A stretch of 64,000 bases of DNA, taken from assembly GCF_028622115.1 (NCBI RefSeq), contig NZ_CP097263.1, positions 6,634,001 through 6,698,000 of the forward strand. The letters run 5' to 3'. The DNA is from Kutzneria chonburiensis. Its GTDB lineage: Bacteria; Actinomycetota; Actinomycetes; Mycobacteriales; Pseudonocardiaceae. Below the pieces are notes generated by a model, which was given only the letters and a program-made list of their open reading frames with translations, made no database searches and was not told the origin of the DNA. The position numbers and the translations under genes are program-made. Below, in pieces: positions 15,465-25,838 of the stretch (positions are counted from its first letter, which is position 1; the number at the start of each line of letters is the position of its first letter).

Positions 15465-16922
15465 ATGGAAGACGCGATCGAGGCCAAGCCCCGCCCCAGC
15501 TGGATCGCCGGCCACGCCGAGCAGGGCGCGTCCGAGCTGCTGGTTCGCCACCCGTACGACGGCACCGAGGTCGCCTCCGTCGCCGTGCCCGGCCCCGACC
15601 AGGTGGAACGAGCCGTGCAGGCCGCCGCCGACGTGGCCGTGAAGTTCCGCTCGTCGCCGGCCCACCTGCGGGCCGGGGCCCTGATGCACGTGTCGGAGCA
15701 GCTGGCGGCCCGGCGCGAGGAGATCGCGGAGGTGATCACAGCCGAGAACGGCAAGCCGCTGAAGTGGGCCGACGGCGAGGTCAACCGGGCCATCTCCACG
15801 TTCCGCTTCGCCGCCGAGGAGGCCCGCCGGTTCACCGGCGAGATGCAGCGGCTGGACACCGACCCGGCGGCCGAGGGCCGGCTGGCCCTGGTCCGGCGGG
15901 TGTCGCGGGGCCCGGTGCTGGGCATCGCCCCGTTCAACTTCCCGCTCAACCTGGTGGCACACAAGGTCGCGCCGGCGCTGGCGGTCGGCTCGCCGATCAT
16001 CGTCAAGCCCGCGCCGCGCACCCCGCTGTCGGCGCTGATCCTGGGCGAGATCCTGGCCGAGACCGACCTGCCCGAGGGCGCGTTCTCCGTGCTGCCGGTG
16101 GGCAACGAGGAGACCATCGCGCTGGTCAAGGACCCGCGGCTGCCGGTGGTGTCGTTCACCGGCTCGGGCCCGGTCGGCTGGTCGATCATGGACTCGGTGC
16201 CGCGCAAGCACGTCGTGCTCGAGCTCGGCGGCAATGCCGCGGCCGTGGTCGCCGGGGACTGGAACTCCGAGGCGGACCTGGACTTCGCGGCCCAGCGCAT
16301 CGCGCTGTTCGCCAACTACCAGGCCGGCCAGTCCTGCATCGCCGTGCAGCGGGTGATCGTGGATGCCGCGGTGGCCGAGGAGTTCGTGCCGCGGCTGGTG
16401 GCCAGCGTCCGCGACCTGATAACCGGCGACCCGCACGACCCGGACGTCGAGGTCGGCCCGCTGGTCGACACCGCTGCCGCCGAGCGCGTGGCCGCCTGGG
16501 TCGACGAGGCCGTGTCGGGCGGCGCCGAGTTGCTGGCCGGCGGGCACCGGGCCGGGGCGACGATCGAGCCCACTGTGCTGGCCAATGTGCCGCACGACAG
16601 CAAGGTCTGGGCCGAGGAGGTCTTCGGGCCGGTGCTGGCCGTGTCCGTTGTGGACGGTGCCGACGCCGCGCTGGCCGCCGTCAACGACTCCGCCTACGGC
16701 CTCCAGGCCGGCCTGTTCACCCACGACCTCCAGCTGGCCTTCCGCGCCGCTTCTGAGCTCGAGGTCGGCGGGTTGATCGTCGGCGACGTGCCCTCGTACC
16801 GGGCCGACCAGATGCCGTACGGCGGCGTGAAGGGCTCCGGCTTCGGCCGCGAGGGCCTGAAGTCGGCCATGGCCGACTTCACCGAGGAGCGCGTGCTGGT
16901 GCTGACCAACGTCAAGTTCTGA
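15465..16922 (+). CDS. NAD(P)-dependent aldehyde dehydrogenase
   Basis: 485 residues. Oxidises an aldehyde to the acid. It has the family motifs GIAPFNFPLN (substrate-loop Asn), FTGSGPVGWSIM (coenzyme fold), LELGGNA (general-base Glu), QAGQSCIAVQR (nucleophile Cys) and EEVFGPVLAV. The C-terminal MPYGGVKGSGFGREG resembles succinate-semialdehyde and related dehydrogenases, but the substrate cannot be fixed. ATG 15465 is used because of the -10 box 6 nt upstream and because the conserved domain begins soon after. A U-tailed terminator follows. It stands alone between an APH-type gene and a convergent oxidase. Confidence 0.93.
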   Translation: MEDAIEAKPRPSWIAGHAEQGASELLVRHPYDGTEVASVAVPGPDQVERAVQAAADVAVKFRSSPAHLRAGALMHVSEQLAARREEIAEVITAENGKPLKWADGEVNRAISTFRFAAEEARRFTGEMQRLDTDPAAEGRLALVRRVSRGPVLGIAPFNFPLNLVAHKVAPALAVGSPIIVKPAPRTPLSALILGEILAETDLPEGAFSVLPVGNEETIALVKDPRLPVVSFTGSGPVGWSIMDSVPRKHVVLELGGNAAAVVAGDWNSEADLDFAAQRIALFANYQAGQSCIAVQRVIVDAAVAEEFVPRLVASVRDLITGDPHDPDVEVGPLVDTAAAERVAAWVDEAVSGGAELLAGGHRAGATIEPTVLANVPHDSKVWAEEVFGPVLAVSVVDGADAALAAVNDSAYGLQAGLFTHDLQLAFRAASELEVGGLIVGDVPSYRADQMPYGGVKGSGFGREGLKSAMADFTEERVLVLTNVKF

Positions 16923-16930
16923 GTCTGCTG

Positions 16931-16960
16931 AAGGGGGCGTCCCGTTGGGACGCCCCTTTT
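16931..16960 (+). terminator. Intrinsic terminator with T-run
   Basis: Arms AAGGGGGCGTCCC (16931-16943) and GGGACGCCCCTTTT (16947-16960) with loop GTT. The T-run touches the stop codon of the convergent oxidase gene. Confidence 0.85.
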
Positions 16961-18480
16961 CACGCCTTGGTCACCGATTGCGCGAAGGACAGCACGCCGT
17001 CCGGGTCGTACTGCTGGCCGACCTTGCGCAGCCGGGCCACGTTCGGGCCGTAGTAGGCCGTTCCCCAGTCGGGCAGGCTCTGGTCGATGTAGTTGACGTA
17101 CGCGCCGTCGCCGATCACCGAGCCCAGGTTGTCGCGGACCTCGCTGACCGCGGTACGGGCCGAGGCCGCGGTCGAGCCCTGGTAGATCTGGGCCGTGGCC
17201 AGCGCGCCGCGGTGCGGGAAGGCCGTATCGGTCGCGCCGACCCTGGCCGCCGCGCCGCCGATGCTGTCCAGCAGCACGTCCATGCCATTGCGGCCGGTCA
17301 TCAGCTCGGCGAACTTTCCGGTGTCGGACAACGGCTTCGACAGCACGCGCGAGGTCGCGGTGAACGATTCCCTTTTCAGCACGCCGTTTCCGTTCCAACT
17401 CGGCGTGCACTGGGCATTGCTGTACGAGGCGCAGCCGCCGAACCACTTCATCGCGTCCAAATAGGACTTGGACAGCGAGTACCGGTTGGTCGGCTGGGTG
17501 CCGGTGGCCGAGATCAGGTTGTTCAGCAACGGGGTCAGGCCGCCCTGCGTGCCGACGAAGCAGCCGGTGATGTGGCAGGTCGGCGGATTGCCGCCGGAGA
17601 TCGCCATGGTTGTCCACAGCTCGTCCGGGGCGCTGCCGATGAACTGCTGCCAGCCGCCCAGGACGTCGGCCACCGAGCCGCCCGGGAACTGGAGCTGGAA
17701 CACCGTCAGCTGTGGTGCTTCCTCGGTCTGGAAGGTGAAGGACGTGACGATGCCGAAGTTGCCGCCGCCCCCGCCGCGCAGCGCCCAGAACAGGTCCGGC
17801 TCCTGCTGCTTCGACACCGTACGCAGCTTGCCGTCGCCGGTGACGATCTGCGCCGACACCAGCTTGTCGCAGGTCAGGCCGTACTTCGTGGTCAGCACGC
17901 CGACCCCGCCGCCCAGCGTCAGGCCGCCGATGCCCACCGTCGGGCACGATCCCGCCGGCAGGCACCTCCCCGCGTCCGCCAGCGCCGCGTACACGTCCAT
18001 CAGCCTCGCGCCGGCCCCGATCGTCGCCGTGCCGTCCGGCGCGACCTGGACGTCCTTCATCGCGCCGAGGTCTACTACCAGGCCACTGTCCGGAGTGGAG
18101 TATCCGGTGTAGCTGTGGCCGCCGCTGCGGGCCGCGATCGGGATCCTCGACGCGTACGCCTGGGCCACGCAGGCCTGCACGTCGCTCGGATTCGCCACCT
18201 GCGCCACCGCCGCCGGGTTCCGGCTGTCGAACAGCGGGTTGTAGGCCAGCTTCGCCGTCGCGTACCCGTCGTCCTGCGGCAGCACCAGCTTGCCCGCCAG
18301 CTGGCCCCGCAGCTTGTTCCAGTCCGCCGGCACCGCCGGCGGCCGCGTCGTGGTCGTCGGCGTCGCGCTCGTCGTCGACGACACCGGCCCCGGCGACCCG
18401 CCCGGCGCACACGCCGCCACCGCGGCCGCCGTCACCCCCAGCCCCGCCGCCTGCAAGAACGCCCGCCGACCGATCGCCAT
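16960..18480 (-). CDS. Exported FAD-linked oxidase (BBE type), Tat lipoprotein
   Basis: 506 residues. Signal region MAIGRRAFLQAAGLG with a twin-arginine motif and a lipobox ending VAAC, so probably a Tat-exported lipoprotein. A Ser/Thr/Pro linker is followed by the FAD_binding_4 domain. RSGGHSYTGY holds the His, and GSCPTVGIGGLTLGGGVG holds the Cys, that attach FAD in bicovalent berberine-bridge-type enzymes. The C-terminal BBE segment contains YVNYIDQSLPDWGTAYYG and RKVGQQYDPDGVLSF. Such enzymes oxidise sugars, alkaloids or polyketides; the substrate is unknown. The start is the ATG at complement 18478-18480, chosen for the Tat signal. Confidence 0.9.
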   Translation of the reverse strand: MAIGRRAFLQAAGLGVTAAAVAACAPGGSPGPVSSTTSATPTTTTRPPAVPADWNKLRGQLAGKLVLPQDDGYATAKLAYNPLFDSRNPAAVAQVANPSDVQACVAQAYASRIPIAARSGGHSYTGYSTPDSGLVVDLGAMKDVQVAPDGTATIGAGARLMDVYAALADAGRCLPAGSCPTVGIGGLTLGGGVGVLTTKYGLTCDKLVSAQIVTGDGKLRTVSKQQEPDLFWALRGGGGGNFGIVTSFTFQTEEAPQLTVFQLQFPGGSVADVLGGWQQFIGSAPDELWTTMAISGGNPPTCHITGCFVGTQGGLTPLLNNLISATGTQPTNRYSLSKSYLDAMKWFGGCASYSNAQCTPSWNGNGVLKRESFTATSRVLSKPLSDTGKFAELMTGRNGMDVLLDSIGGAAARVGATDTAFPHRGALATAQIYQGSTAASARTAVSEVRDNLGSVIGDGAYVNYIDQSLPDWGTAYYGPNVARLRKVGQQYDPDGVLSFAQSVTKA

Positions 18481-18577
18481 CCTGGACACCTCCTGACCCG
18501 AGGACGTGTCGGAACCGCCCACGTTGCCACCGAGTCTGACAACGATCGCCGCACCCCGCCGTCCGAGCCCGCTCACG

Positions 18578-18632
18578 TGCCACATGCGCTTCCCACTTGG
18601 CACCAGGCGTCAAATGGGAAGCGCATGTGGCA
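18578..18632. repeat. Palindromic repeat family B, copy 1
   Basis: Arms 18578-18604 and 18606-18632 (27 nt, three mismatches) built on TGCCACATGCGCTTCCCA. It shares the CACATGCGCTTCC core with copy 2 at 35556-35612. It lies just past the end of the GMC oxidase gene and upstream of the FAD oxidase gene, so it could end transcription between them. Confidence 0.8.
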
Positions 18633-18644
18633 ACAGACGGGGGC

Positions 18645-20336
18645 TCAGCCCAGCCTCAGCGCTCCCGGGGCGTCGGCGGGGACGACGGGGTGCTTGGGGG
18701 CGACGGGGGTCAGGCGGCGGTAGTCGGCGCCGGCGGTGGGGCGCTGGTCGGGCTCGCCCTTGTTGGGCCAGAGGGAGAAGGCCCGCTCGGCCTGGGCGGT
18801 GATGGTCAAGGAGGGGTTGACGCCGAGGTTGGCGGAGATGGCGGCGCCGTCCACGACGGACAGACCGGGATGGCCGAAGACCCGGTGGTACGGGTCGATG
18901 ACGCCGTCGTCAGCGGACGAGCCGATGGCGCAGCCGCCGATGAAGTGGGCGGTGAGGGGGATGTTGGCCAGCTCCCCCCAGGTGCCGCCGGGCACGCCGC
19001 CGATGTGCTTGGCGGCGAGCTGGTTGGCCAGGTGGCCGGCGGGGATGAAGGTGGGGTTGGGCTCGCCATGCCCCTGCTTGGAGGTGAGCTTGCCCCGCCG
19101 CGTGTACGTGGTGATGGAGTTGTCCAGGCTCTGCATCACGAGCAAGATCACGGTCCGCTCGCTCCAACGATGCACGGACAGCAAACGAGCGGTGAGCACG
19201 GGATGCCGCACGGCGTAGCGGAGGAACTGGAGCCACCGGGCGGTGGGCAGGGAGCCATCGGTGGCGATGGTCTGCAACAGCCCCATGGCGTTGCTGCCCT
19301 TGCCGTAACGAACGGGCTCGATGTGGGTGGTGGCGTCGGGATGGATGGACGACGTGATGGCCACCCCGCGGCTGAAGTCCTGGGCGGGGTCGTAGCTGAG
19401 CCGTCCGGCGCCGATGATGGCCTCGGAATTGGTACGGGTGAGCTCGCCCAACTTGGACGACAGCCGCGGCAAGGCGCCGGAGTCCTTCATCTGGTGCAAG
19501 AGGTTCTGCGTGCCCCAGGTGCCGGCGGCCAGCACGACCTGGCCGGCGGTGATCGACGACCGGCCGCCGAAACGAGCGCCGGTCCGGCGGGTGTCGACGC
19601 GCCACGTCCCGTCGGCGAGCTCCCGAAGGCCGGTCACGGTGGTCATGGGCAGCACCTGGGCCCCGGCCCGCTCGGCCAGGTACAGGTAGTTCTTGACCAG
19701 GGTGTTCTTGGCCCCGACCCGGCAACCGGTCATGCAGGAGCCGCACTCGGTGCAGCCCGTGCGCGCCGGGCCGACGCCGCCGAAGAAGGGGTCGGGCACG
19801 GTCTTGCCGGGCTCGCCGAAGTGCACGCCGACCGGGGTCGGGTGGTACGTGTCGGAGATGCCCATGTCCGCGGCGACCTGCTGCATGACCCGGTCGGACG
19901 GCGTGGTCGTGGGATTGGTGACCACGCCGAGCATCCGGCTGGCCTGGTCGTAGAACGGGGAGAGCTCGGCCTCCCAGTCGGTGATGTGGGCCCACTGGGG
20001 ATCGTCGAAGAACGGCCGCAGCGGCCGGTACAGGGTGTTGGCGTAGACCAGCGACCCGCCGCCGACACCGGCCCCGGCCAGCACCATGACGTTGCGCAGG
20101 GTGTGGATGCGCTGGATCCCGTAGCAGCCCAACGCCGGCGCCCACAGGAAGCGCCGCAGGTCCCACGAGGTCTTGGCGAACTCCTCGTCGGTGAACCGCC
20201 GCCCCGCCTCCAGCACGGCGACCTTGTAGCCCTTCTCGGTCAGCCGCAGCGCGGCGACGCTGCCGCCGAAGCCGGAACCGACCACCACGACGTCGTAATC
20301 GACGGAAGCACCGTTGCTACTCGTCAGTAGGCCCAT
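18645..20336 (-). CDS. choD: GMC-family oxidoreductase, ChoD-like
   Basis: 563 residues. FAD-dependent GMC oxidase/dehydrogenase with the dinucleotide motif VVVVGSGFGGSVAALRL near the start, GAGVGGGSLVYANTLY, and the Cys-rich segment CTECGSCMTGCRVGAKNT. The C-terminus carries GGCAIG and SVVDGAAISANLGVNPSLT. This matches M. tuberculosis ChoD (Rv3409c), which also sits beside guaB3; 'cholesterol oxidase' is the historical name and the real substrate is uncertain. The start is ATG (complement 20334-20336), with TACCCT (complement 20344-20349) 7 nt upstream, consistent with a leaderless transcript. The four Cys could bind a metal or cluster. Confidence 0.88.
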   Translation of the reverse strand: MGLLTSSNGASVDYDVVVVGSGFGGSVAALRLTEKGYKVAVLEAGRRFTDEEFAKTSWDLRRFLWAPALGCYGIQRIHTLRNVMVLAGAGVGGGSLVYANTLYRPLRPFFDDPQWAHITDWEAELSPFYDQASRMLGVVTNPTTTPSDRVMQQVAADMGISDTYHPTPVGVHFGEPGKTVPDPFFGGVGPARTGCTECGSCMTGCRVGAKNTLVKNYLYLAERAGAQVLPMTTVTGLRELADGTWRVDTRRTGARFGGRSSITAGQVVLAAGTWGTQNLLHQMKDSGALPRLSSKLGELTRTNSEAIIGAGRLSYDPAQDFSRGVAITSSIHPDATTHIEPVRYGKGSNAMGLLQTIATDGSLPTARWLQFLRYAVRHPVLTARLLSVHRWSERTVILLVMQSLDNSITTYTRRGKLTSKQGHGEPNPTFIPAGHLANQLAAKHIGGVPGGTWGELANIPLTAHFIGGCAIGSSADDGVIDPYHRVFGHPGLSVVDGAAISANLGVNPSLTITAQAERAFSLWPNKGEPDQRPTAGADYRRLTPVAPKHPVVPADAPGALRLG

Positions 20337-20361
20337 GCTGCCGAGGGTAGGCCGAACGGGC

Positions 20362-20862
20362 TTACGACACCAGATCGGTCCGCAAGACGCTGTACATGAC
20401 CATGTCCCGCCGCACGCCGTCACGGACATGCGCGCCGCGGATCAGGCCCTCGCGAACCATGCCGGCCTTGGCCAACGCCTTCTGCTCGGCGATGTTCTCG
20501 GCATCGGTGCCGGCCTCGATCCGCCCGTACGGCGTGGTGGCGAACAGATGTTCCACCAGCAGCCGCTGCGAGAGCGTGCCGACGCCCCGTCCACGCGCGG
20601 ACGGCAGCAGCCCGATGCCGATGTTCCAGGCCAAGCAGCCGACCGTCGGCCCGTACATCACGGCATGCCAGCTGACCAGGCCGAGCCGGTCGCCGGTGGC
20701 GACGTCGACCACGAGCAGCCGGTGGATCGCCACCGTGATCAGGTCGTGCCGCGGCTCGTCCTCGTCCGGCTCGAAGTCGCCGTTGTACCGCTCGCGGATG
20801 TAGTCGACGTCCTCCTGGGTCGGCTCGACCAGCGCCACGCCGTCCCGCGCGGCGACGGTCAT
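20362..20862 (-). CDS. GNAT-family N-acetyltransferase
   Basis: 166 residues with the GNAT acetyl-CoA loop in LLPSARGRGVGTLSQRLLVEHLF and the C-terminal 'DAENIAEQKALAKAGMVREG' stretch typical of RimJ/RimL-like members. The acceptor is unknown. Its ATG overlaps the guaB3 stop (ATGA), so the two are co-translated. Confidence 0.85.
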   Translation of the reverse strand: MTVAARDGVALVEPTQEDVDYIRERYNGDFEPDEDEPRHDLITVAIHRLLVVDVATGDRLGLVSWHAVMYGPTVGCLAWNIGIGLLPSARGRGVGTLSQRLLVEHLFATTPYGRIEAGTDAENIAEQKALAKAGMVREGLIRGAHVRDGVRRDMVMYSVLRTDLVS

Positions 20863-21989
20863 CCGCGCACCGTCAGGCCGACCTTCTGGAACTCCTTCAG
20901 GTCGGAGTAGCCGGTCTTGGCCATCGCCCGCTTGAGCGCGCCGAACAGGTTGACCGCGCCGTCCGGGTCGGCCGACGGCCCGAACAGCAGGGTCCGCAGG
21001 TCCACCTCGGCCTCGGCGCCGACGGTCACCCGCGACCGCGGCACGGACGGGTGCGCGGCGGCCGAGGTCCAGTACAGGCCCTGGCCGGGCGCCTCGGTGG
21101 CGGCCGACAGCGGCTCGCCCAGCATCACCGCGTCGGCGCCGCAGGCGATGGACTTGGCGATGTCGCCGCTGGAGTGCACGCCGCCGTCGGCGATCACGTG
21201 CACGTACCGGCCGCCGGTCTCGTCGAGGTAGTCCCGGCGGGCCGCCGCCGCGTCGGCGATGGCGGTGGCCATCGGCACGCCGATACCCAACACCGTGTCG
21301 GTGGTGGTGACGCCGCTGGAGTGGCCGTAGCCGACGATCACGCCGGCCGCGCCGGTGCGCATCAGGTGCATGGCCGTGCGGTAGTCGCCGACGCCGCCGG
21401 CGATCACCGGCACGTCCAGGTCGGCGATGAACTGCTTGAGGTTGATCGGCTCGCCGTCGCGGGCCACGTGCTCGGCCGACACGATCGTGCCCTGCAGCAC
21501 GAGGATCTCCACGCCGGCGGCCAGCAGGTCAGGCGTCAGCTCGGCGGCGCGCTGCGGGCTGACCCGCACCGCGACCGTCACACCGGAGTCGCGCACCGAC
21601 TTGATCGCCTCGGCGATCAGGTCGGCCTGGATCGGCGCCGCGTGCAGCTCCTGGAGCAGCCGGGTGACGGCCAGCGGGTCGTCCTCCTCGGCCGCCCTGG
21701 TCAGCCGGAACATGGCGTCCTCGACGTCGGAGTGCCGGGCCCACAGGCCCTCGGCGTTGATCACGCCAAGCCCGCCCAGCTCGCCGACCGCCACCGCCGT
21801 ACGCGGCGAGACCACCGCGTCCGACGGGTGCGTGATCAGCGGGATGTCGAAGCGGTAGGCGTCGATCTGCCACGCCGTCGACACGTCCTTGGACGACCGC
21901 GTCCGCCGCGACGGGATGATCTCGACGTCATCCAGCTCGTAAGCCCGCCGCGCGGAGCGACCCATCCCGATTTCGACCAGATCCCGCAC
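20859..21989 (-). CDS. guaB3: GuaB3 family IMP dehydrogenase-related protein
   Basis: About 376 residues, IMPDH/GMPR TIM barrel without CBS domains. It contains SRRTRSSKDVSTAWQIDAYR and GVIVGYGHSSGVTTTDTVLG. At the place where IMPDH has its catalytic Cys loop (GSICTT in guaB), this protein has GYGHSSGVTTT, so it lacks that Cys. M. tuberculosis GuaB3 (Rv3410c) shows the same feature and gene position. GTG 21989 is chosen because GAGGAGG sits 7 nt upstream; the ATG two codons earlier is too close to that site. A TATCCT -10 box and a palindrome lie upstream. Confidence 0.93.
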   Translation of the reverse strand: MRDLVEIGMGRSARRAYELDDVEIIPSRRTRSSKDVSTAWQIDAYRFDIPLITHPSDAVVSPRTAVAVGELGGLGVINAEGLWARHSDVEDAMFRLTRAAEEDDPLAVTRLLQELHAAPIQADLIAEAIKSVRDSGVTVAVRVSPQRAAELTPDLLAAGVEILVLQGTIVSAEHVARDGEPINLKQFIADLDVPVIAGGVGDYRTAMHLMRTGAAGVIVGYGHSSGVTTTDTVLGIGVPMATAIADAAAARRDYLDETGGRYVHVIADGGVHSSGDIAKSIACGADAVMLGEPLSAATEAPGQGLYWTSAAAHPSVPRSRVTVGAEAEVDLRTLLFGPSADPDGAVNLFGALKRAMAKTGYSDLKEFQKVGLTVRG

Positions 21990-22017
21990 GGCCATCCCTC
22001 CTCAAGGCAACCGGCAC

Positions 22018-22038
22018 AGGATATGTGACCCGGTCACA
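22018..22038 (-). promoter_or_regulatory. guaB3 -10 box with adjoining perfect palindrome
   Basis: -10 TATCCT (complement of 22018-22023), directly flanked upstream by the palindrome TGTGACCCGGTCACA (22024-22038). A palindrome in the -35/-10 spacer suggests an operator. Half-sites TGTGA/TCACA resemble CRP sites, but the spacer is 5 rather than 6. Confidence 0.45.
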
Positions 22039-22046
22039 CGCCGTTC

Positions 22047-22175
22047 CGCGAGGCCGCGCCGGTGCTTCGCACGGTTGCTGGGTTTTCGATCGCCGCCACC
22101 GGACGCGACCCACCGCCGAGCCGATGCGGCGTTCGAAAATTCAGCAAGGGCGAGGCAGCGGTCACGAGCGGCCTC
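22047..22175. repeat. Structured intergenic repeat family C, copy 1
   Basis: About 110-130 bp, imperfectly repeated at 52122-52235 (roughly four of five bases match by eye). Shared landmarks: CGCCGGTGCTTCGCACGGTTG, TTTTCGA, CGCCGCCACC, ATGCGGCGTTCGAAAAT and GCAAGGGCGAGGCA. It contains a long hairpin pairing TTGCTGGGTTTTCGATCGCC with GCGTTCGAAAATTCAGCAA. It lies between the end of guaB and the guaB3 promoter, so it may terminate guaB. Confidence 0.75.
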
Positions 22176-22199
22176 GCCCCGCGCGGGACGCGCGGCATG

Positions 22200-24217
<2,018 letters not shown>

Positions 24218-24243
24218 GCTGCGACCAAGCTCACATGTGACAT

Positions 24244-24276
24244 GCAAAGGGCGGCTCCCGCGGAGCCGCCCTTTGC
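24244..24276. terminator. Bidirectional terminator between convergent genes
   Basis: 15-bp perfect arms GCAAAGGGCGGCTCC (24244-24258) and GGAGCCGCCCTTTGC (24262-24276) with loop CGC. Confidence 0.85.
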
Positions 24277-24287
24277 ACACATTCCGG

Positions 24288-25265
24288 TCAACTTGTCGGC
24301 GTGCCGTCGGTTGACGTGTTCTTGCCGCTGGGCGGGTCGTCACTCGGCACCGGCGGGCCACCCTTGGGGCTGCCGCCGCTGCCGCTCACCGACGAGTTGG
24401 TCGTGGTGGTCGTCGTGGTGGTGGTCGTTGTCGTCGTGGTGGTGCTCGGCGTCGTCGTGGTGGTGGTCGCGCTCGGCGTTGTCGTCGTGGTCGAGGTGGA
24501 CGTCAACGTCGGCGAGACCGGCGTCTGCGAGGTGGCCGGCGGCGACACCTTGCTGGTGTTCAGCTCGTTGACCAGGCTCTCGTGCGTCTTCGACAGCTGC
24601 GAGCGGCCGTCCTCGTTGGACACCAGCGGCAGCGAGCTCTGGGCGTTGGCCAGCGCCGTGCGGGCGTCGCCGATACGGCCCTGGTTGAGCGCCGAGCGGG
24701 CGGCGTTCAGGTCGGACTCGACGGCGACCGCGGCCTCCACGGAGTGGGCGTGGTCGGTGTAGAGCATCTGGGTCAGCGCCCAGAGGGCGTCACCGGGCCT
24801 GGCGTCGCGCGCGGCCAGGCTGACGCCGGTGAAGGCGATGGCCAGGACCGCGGCCGCGGTGGCCAGCGGGACCAGAAGTCGGGGGCGGCGGCGAGCGGCC
24901 CGCCGGGCGGCGAGCACCGTCTCGGCCGCCGTGTCGGTGTCCACCAGGTCGCCGAAGGGCTCGTTGTCCACGTCACGGCGCCAGGACAGCAGCAGCGCGC
25001 TCAGCTCGTGGCCGGCGAGCGCGGAGTTCAGTTCCGGATTGCCCCCGCCGAGGGCATCCAGCAAGGCGTCGTCGGCCCGGACCGCCCCCAGGTCCACCGG
25101 CATCTCGGCGCCGCCGAGGTCGAAGCCGTTGATCGGTTCCGGATCGAGCGGGTCGTCACCGGTGAGAACCGGTCTGCCACCGCCGAGACTGCCCGAGAAA
25201 TGGCCTCTCATCGGCCATTCTCTCTTGGCGGCATCCTCATCGCCGGGCCCGTGCTGCTCGGCCAC
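24288..25265 (-). CDS. rsdA: Anti-sigma-D factor RsdA
   Basis: 325 residues. The N-terminal part contains the SigD-binding motif MPVDLGAVRADDALLDALGG, known from M. tuberculosis RsdA (Rv3413c). One membrane helix (LLVPLATAAAVLAIAFTGVSL) is followed by a helical exterior segment and a very Thr-rich tail with a long Thr run near the end. It holds SigD inactive at the membrane until proteolysis (ClpP/X in M. tuberculosis, established there). GTG 25265 lies directly after the sigD stop, so the pair forms an operon. Thr-rich low-complexity tails recur on several envelope proteins of this window. Confidence 0.92.
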   Translation of the reverse strand: MAEQHGPGDEDAAKREWPMRGHFSGSLGGGRPVLTGDDPLDPEPINGFDLGGAEMPVDLGAVRADDALLDALGGGNPELNSALAGHELSALLLSWRRDVDNEPFGDLVDTDTAAETVLAARRAARRRPRLLVPLATAAAVLAIAFTGVSLAARDARPGDALWALTQMLYTDHAHSVEAAVAVESDLNAARSALNQGRIGDARTALANAQSSLPLVSNEDGRSQLSKTHESLVNELNTSKVSPPATSQTPVSPTLTSTSTTTTTPSATTTTTTPSTTTTTTTTTTTTTTTNSSVSGSGGSPKGGPPVPSDDPPSGKNTSTDGTPTS

Positions 25266-25838
25266 TCAGACCACCTCCTCCGCTGCCAGCGTCTTGCGTA
25301 GTCGTGCCAACGCGCGGTGCTGCGCCACGCGCACCGCGCCCGGGGTCGAGCCAACCGCGTCCGCCGTCTCCTCGGCCGAGAGCCCCACCACGACCCGGAG
25401 CAGCAGGATCTCCCGCTGCTTCGCGGGCAGGATGCGCAGCAGCTGCGCCATCCGCTCGGACAGCTCGCCGTGCATGGCGCGCTGCTCGGGCCCGGCATCG
25501 GTCTCCGGGGCGTCCGGGACCTCGGGCACGGGCTCTGCGCGGTTGCGGGCGGCGGCCCGATGGGCGTCGGCGACCTTGTGCGCGGCTATGCCGTACACGA
25601 AGGCGAGAAAGGGCCGGCCTTGGTCGCGGTAGCCGGGCAGAGCCGTGAGCACCGCGAGACACACCTCCTGGGCGACGTCGTCCGCCGAGGCGAAAGACCT
25701 CTCCTGCCTGCCGACACGGGCGCGGCAGTACCGCACCACCAAAGGGCGAATGGACGCCAGGACACGCTCGATGGCCTGGCGGTCGCCATCAACGGCAGCG
25801 CCCACTGCGGCGTCCAGTCCGTCCCCCGTAGTGCTCAT
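25266..25838 (-). CDS. sigD: ECF RNA polymerase sigma factor SigD
   Basis: 190 residues. Region 2 includes SIRPLVVRYCRARVG and the -10 recognition stretch ADDVAQEVCLAVLTALPGYR. Region 4 includes LPAKQREILLLRVVVGLSAE and the helix-turn-helix STPGAVRVAQHRALARLRK. The start is the ATG at complement 25836-25838; upstream in-frame codons do not look coding. It is followed without a gap by its anti-sigma gene. SigD in mycobacteria works in stationary phase and starvation. Confidence 0.93.
   Translation of the reverse strand: MSTTGDGLDAAVGAAVDGDRQAIERVLASIRPLVVRYCRARVGRQERSFASADDVAQEVCLAVLTALPGYRDQGRPFLAFVYGIAAHKVADAHRAAARNRAEPVPEVPDAPETDAGPEQRAMHGELSERMAQLLRILPAKQREILLLRVVVGLSAEETADAVGSTPGAVRVAQHRALARLRKTLAAEEVV

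Noticed and set aside
22024-22038. CRP/cAMP-receptor binding site
   Set aside because: The half-sites fit, but the spacer is 5 bp instead of 6, so I report it only as an unassigned palindrome.
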